NCBI GenBank assembly: GCA_004552485.1
Contig: SFOH01000074.1
Location: forward strand, 1-7,227
Direction of reading: 5' to 3'
DNA from: Bacteroidales bacterium
Lineage (GTDB): Bacteria > Bacteroidota > Bacteroidia > Bacteroidales > Muribaculaceae
DNA length: 7,227 nt
The translations under genes and the position numbers were made by a program. A model generated the notes under the pieces. That model ran no database searches, was not told the DNA's origin, and was given only the letters and a program-made list of their open reading frames with translations. This document shows positions 6,170 through 7,227 of the stretch, piece by piece; positions within the stretch are counted from its first letter, which is position 1; each line of letters begins with the position of its first letter.

Positions 6170-6913
6170 ATGATGAAAAAGACAATCCTCGCAGCCCTCC
6201 TGGCCCTGCTGACGCTCACGGCCGCCGCCGTGCCCGCCCCGCAGTCGGCCACCACGCCCGACTCCTCGGCCTATGCGCGCACCCTGCGCAAGGCCCTGCG
6301 CTTTATGGACGACGGCGAATGGCTCAACGCCTCAGCCATGTTCACGATTATGCTGGAGCAGCGCCCCGAGGAAGTCTCCAACTACTCCAACGCCATCGTC
6401 ACCGACGCCATGCTCGGCGACACCCTCGCCGTGTCGCGCCTGCTCGAGACATCCATGGAGCACAATGTGTCGATGGACTCCATCTTCACCGACGTCCAAC
6501 GCGTGAGCACGCGCCTGGGCGTCAGCCACCTCTACGAGCGCGTTCTCCTCGGTGCCGGCAAACAGTTCTCCTACCTGCAACGCTCACTGAATCAGTACCT
6601 TCTGCGCTACTACGTCTTCCGCAACAACGGCCCCGAGATGGTGCGCTATGCCCGCATCATGCTCGAACGCATGCCCGCGAGCGTGCCGTTCCGCCGCATC
6701 CTGGCGCGCGGCTACATGCTCCAGGGCAAGATGGACGCCGCCGCCGACGTCTGGCGCGACATCCTCCGCAGCGACCCCGACAACCTCGACACCCTCCTCG
6801 ACCTCGGCAACTACTACCACGCCCTGGGACGCGCCGCCGACGCCGAGCCCTACCTCCGCGCCGCCTACCGCCTCCATCCCACACCTTACCTCGCCTCCCT
6901 CCTCCGCCCCTGA
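6170..6913 (+). CDS. Secreted tetratricopeptide-repeat protein
   Basis: The 247-residue product begins with a clear Sec signal peptide: basic MMKK, then ILAALLALLTLTAAA, then a probable cleavage after AVPA (about residue 23). The rest is helical repeat. The C-terminal part has recognisable TPR units: RILARGYMLQGKMDAAADVWRDILRSDPDN and LDTLLDLGNYYHALGRAADAEPYLRAAYRLHPT, each with the typical small residues and final proline. An earlier degenerate unit is YARTLRKALRFMDDGEWLNASAMFTIMLEQRP. TPRs mediate protein-protein contacts; the partner is unknown and no enzymatic domain is visible. A periplasmic location is inferred. I use the first of two adjacent ATGs (6170, 6173); the upstream GTG at 6122 lies in the hairpin and would hide the signal peptide behind a proline-rich stretch. 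No promoter is seen in the 72-base gap, so read-through from manC is likely. Confidence 0.82.
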   Translation: MMKKTILAALLALLTLTAAAVPAPQSATTPDSSAYARTLRKALRFMDDGEWLNASAMFTIMLEQRPEEVSNYSNAIVTDAMLGDTLAVSRLLETSMEHNVSMDSIFTDVQRVSTRLGVSHLYERVLLGAGKQFSYLQRSLNQYLLRYYVFRNNGPEMVRYARIMLERMPASVPFRRILARGYMLQGKMDAAADVWRDILRSDPDNLDTLLDLGNYYHALGRAADAEPYLRAAYRLHPTPYLASLLRP

Positions 6914-6967
6914 CACCACCTTAGCGCCCCAGCCCACGGCCCGGCCTCAAGCGTCCGTGCAGCAAGA

Positions 6968-7004
6968 TGTCCGGGTAAGCGCCGGCGGCGCGGTTTGCCG
7001 GACA
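6968..7004 (+). terminator. Nested hairpin after the TPR gene, possible terminator
   Basis: TGTCCGG (6968-6974) pairs with CCGGACA (6998-7004). Inside it GCGCC (6979-6983) pairs with GGCGC (6987-6991) around a GGC loop. The structure lies 55 bases after the TPR stop in the last host-like GC-rich DNA before the composition changes. There is no T-run directly after it. Confidence 0.45.
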
Positions 7005-7024
7005 GCCCCTCCGCCTCTCCACAC

Positions 7025-7062
7025 AAAAGAGACTGTTTAACAAGTTTAGGCAGTCTCTTTTT
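7025..7062 (+). terminator. Intrinsic-terminator-like hairpin at the IS edge
   Basis: AAAAGAGACTG (7025-7035) pairs perfectly with CAGTCTCTTTT (7051-7061) over 11 bp with a 15-base loop, and the second arm ends in TTTTTT (7058-7062 and neighbours). This is the most terminator-like structure in the window. It would stop host transcription from the TPR side before it enters the transposase gene, a known way in which insertion sequences limit their own expression. Confidence 0.65.
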
Positions 7063-7107
7063 ATAGTTTAAACAGGCAAAAAAATAAGCTAAAAATAAGG
7101 CTTTCAT

Positions 7108-7120
7108 GCTGAAATTCAGC
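7108..7120. promoter_or_regulatory. Perfect palindrome just upstream of the transposase promoter
   Basis: GCTGAA and TTCAGC flank a central A. It lies nine bases before the -33 element and could be an operator or a transposase-binding site; chance is possible. A 9-base direct repeat AAAAATAAG (7080-7088 and 7091-7099, spacing 11) sits beside it. Confidence 0.3.
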
Positions 7121-7129
7121 GTAAAAGTC

Positions 7130-7160
7130 TTTGTTATGTCATAGATTTTTAGTATATTTG
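7130..7160 (+). promoter_or_regulatory. Bacteroidota-type promoter of the transposase gene
   Basis: TTTG (7130-7133) and TATATTTG (7153-7160) are 19 bases apart and match both consensus elements exactly. The expected start of transcription is about 7166-7169, leaving a leader of about 28 bases with no Shine-Dalgarno sequence before ATG 7196. Confidence 0.8.
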
Positions 7161-7195
7161 TGTTGCGATTAAATCACTAATAATCGAAACATAAC

Positions 7196-7227
7196 ATGGC
7201 AAAGTTAGCGATAAAATCTGACAATAG
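7196..7227 (+). CDS. Transposase, probably IS1380 family, 3' partial (first 10 codons)
   Basis: Only MAKLAIKSDN is visible before the window ends. This resembles the N-terminus I recall for Bacteroidota IS1380-family DDE transposases (M.K..IKSEK-type starts), but ten residues are little evidence. Support comes from context: a perfect promoter directly upstream, an abrupt AT-rich composition, and a terminator-like hairpin at the boundary. No catalytic residue is in view. Another short gene of foreign origin is the alternative. Confidence 0.5.
   Translation, partial: MAKLAIKSDN

Larger units (their letters stand above)
7025..7227 (+). mobile_element. Left part of an insertion sequence, probably IS1380 family (continues past the window)
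   Basis: From about 7020 the sequence changes from GC-rich host DNA to AT-rich DNA that carries its own promoter and the first codons of an IS1380-like transposase. The exact left end is not certain: only one end is visible, so terminal inverted repeats and a target duplication cannot be checked. A terminus within 7025-7035 (AAAAGAGACTG, arm of a perfect hairpin) is my best guess. The element sits in the gap after the TPR gene and interrupts no visible gene. Confidence 0.6.

Noticed and set aside
1..7227. tRNA, rRNA or riboswitch
   Set aside because: I saw no cloverleaf, rRNA segment or recognisable riboswitch core in any gap; the gaps are short and hold only the hairpins and promoters listed.

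Overview
The window looks like a chromosomal segment of a GC-rich member of the Bacteroidales. The evidence is three promoter-like sites of the Bacteroidota type (TAnnTTTG near -7, two of them with TTTG near -33), very little Shine-Dalgarno signal, a DUF4294 gene coupled to xerD, and the start of an IS1380-like transposase gene. Muribaculaceae is a guess from GC content and gene content, not a demonstrated assignment.

Layout, all genes on the + strand. (1) Positions 1-1432 hold a gene cut by the window's left edge. It encodes PEGA-type beta modules followed by a 102-bp-period WG-repeat array. A frameshift near 443-450 splits it into two reading frames that meet at a GTGA overlap (551-554). 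(2) Positions 1433-1637 hold a GC-rich hairpin and a textbook Bacteroidota promoter. (3) nadB (L-aspartate oxidase, NAD synthesis) is complete. (4) A C8A9 tract and a GC hairpin lead to a DUF4294 lipid-free secreted or periplasmic protein whose start codon is unclear. (5) xerD follows with a TGATG overlap and has all six catalytic residues. (6) A promoter-like spacer leads to manC (GDP-mannose synthesis), a GC hairpin, and a secreted TPR protein. (7) From about 7020 the DNA changes abruptly to AT-rich. It holds a terminator-like hairpin, a perfect Bacteroidota promoter and the first ten codons of an IS1380-like transposase, so this is the left part of an insertion sequence that continues past the window.

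nadB, xerD and manC are housekeeping genes of unrelated pathways, so the central part is an ordinary chromosomal backbone. The most unusual part is the WG-repeat array. Its seven full units are almost identical DNA, yet nearly every difference changes an amino acid, and the differences concentrate in a few codons whose third base is often constant. This resembles a repeat scaffold with a few variable surface positions. No complete new system can be shown from this window alone.
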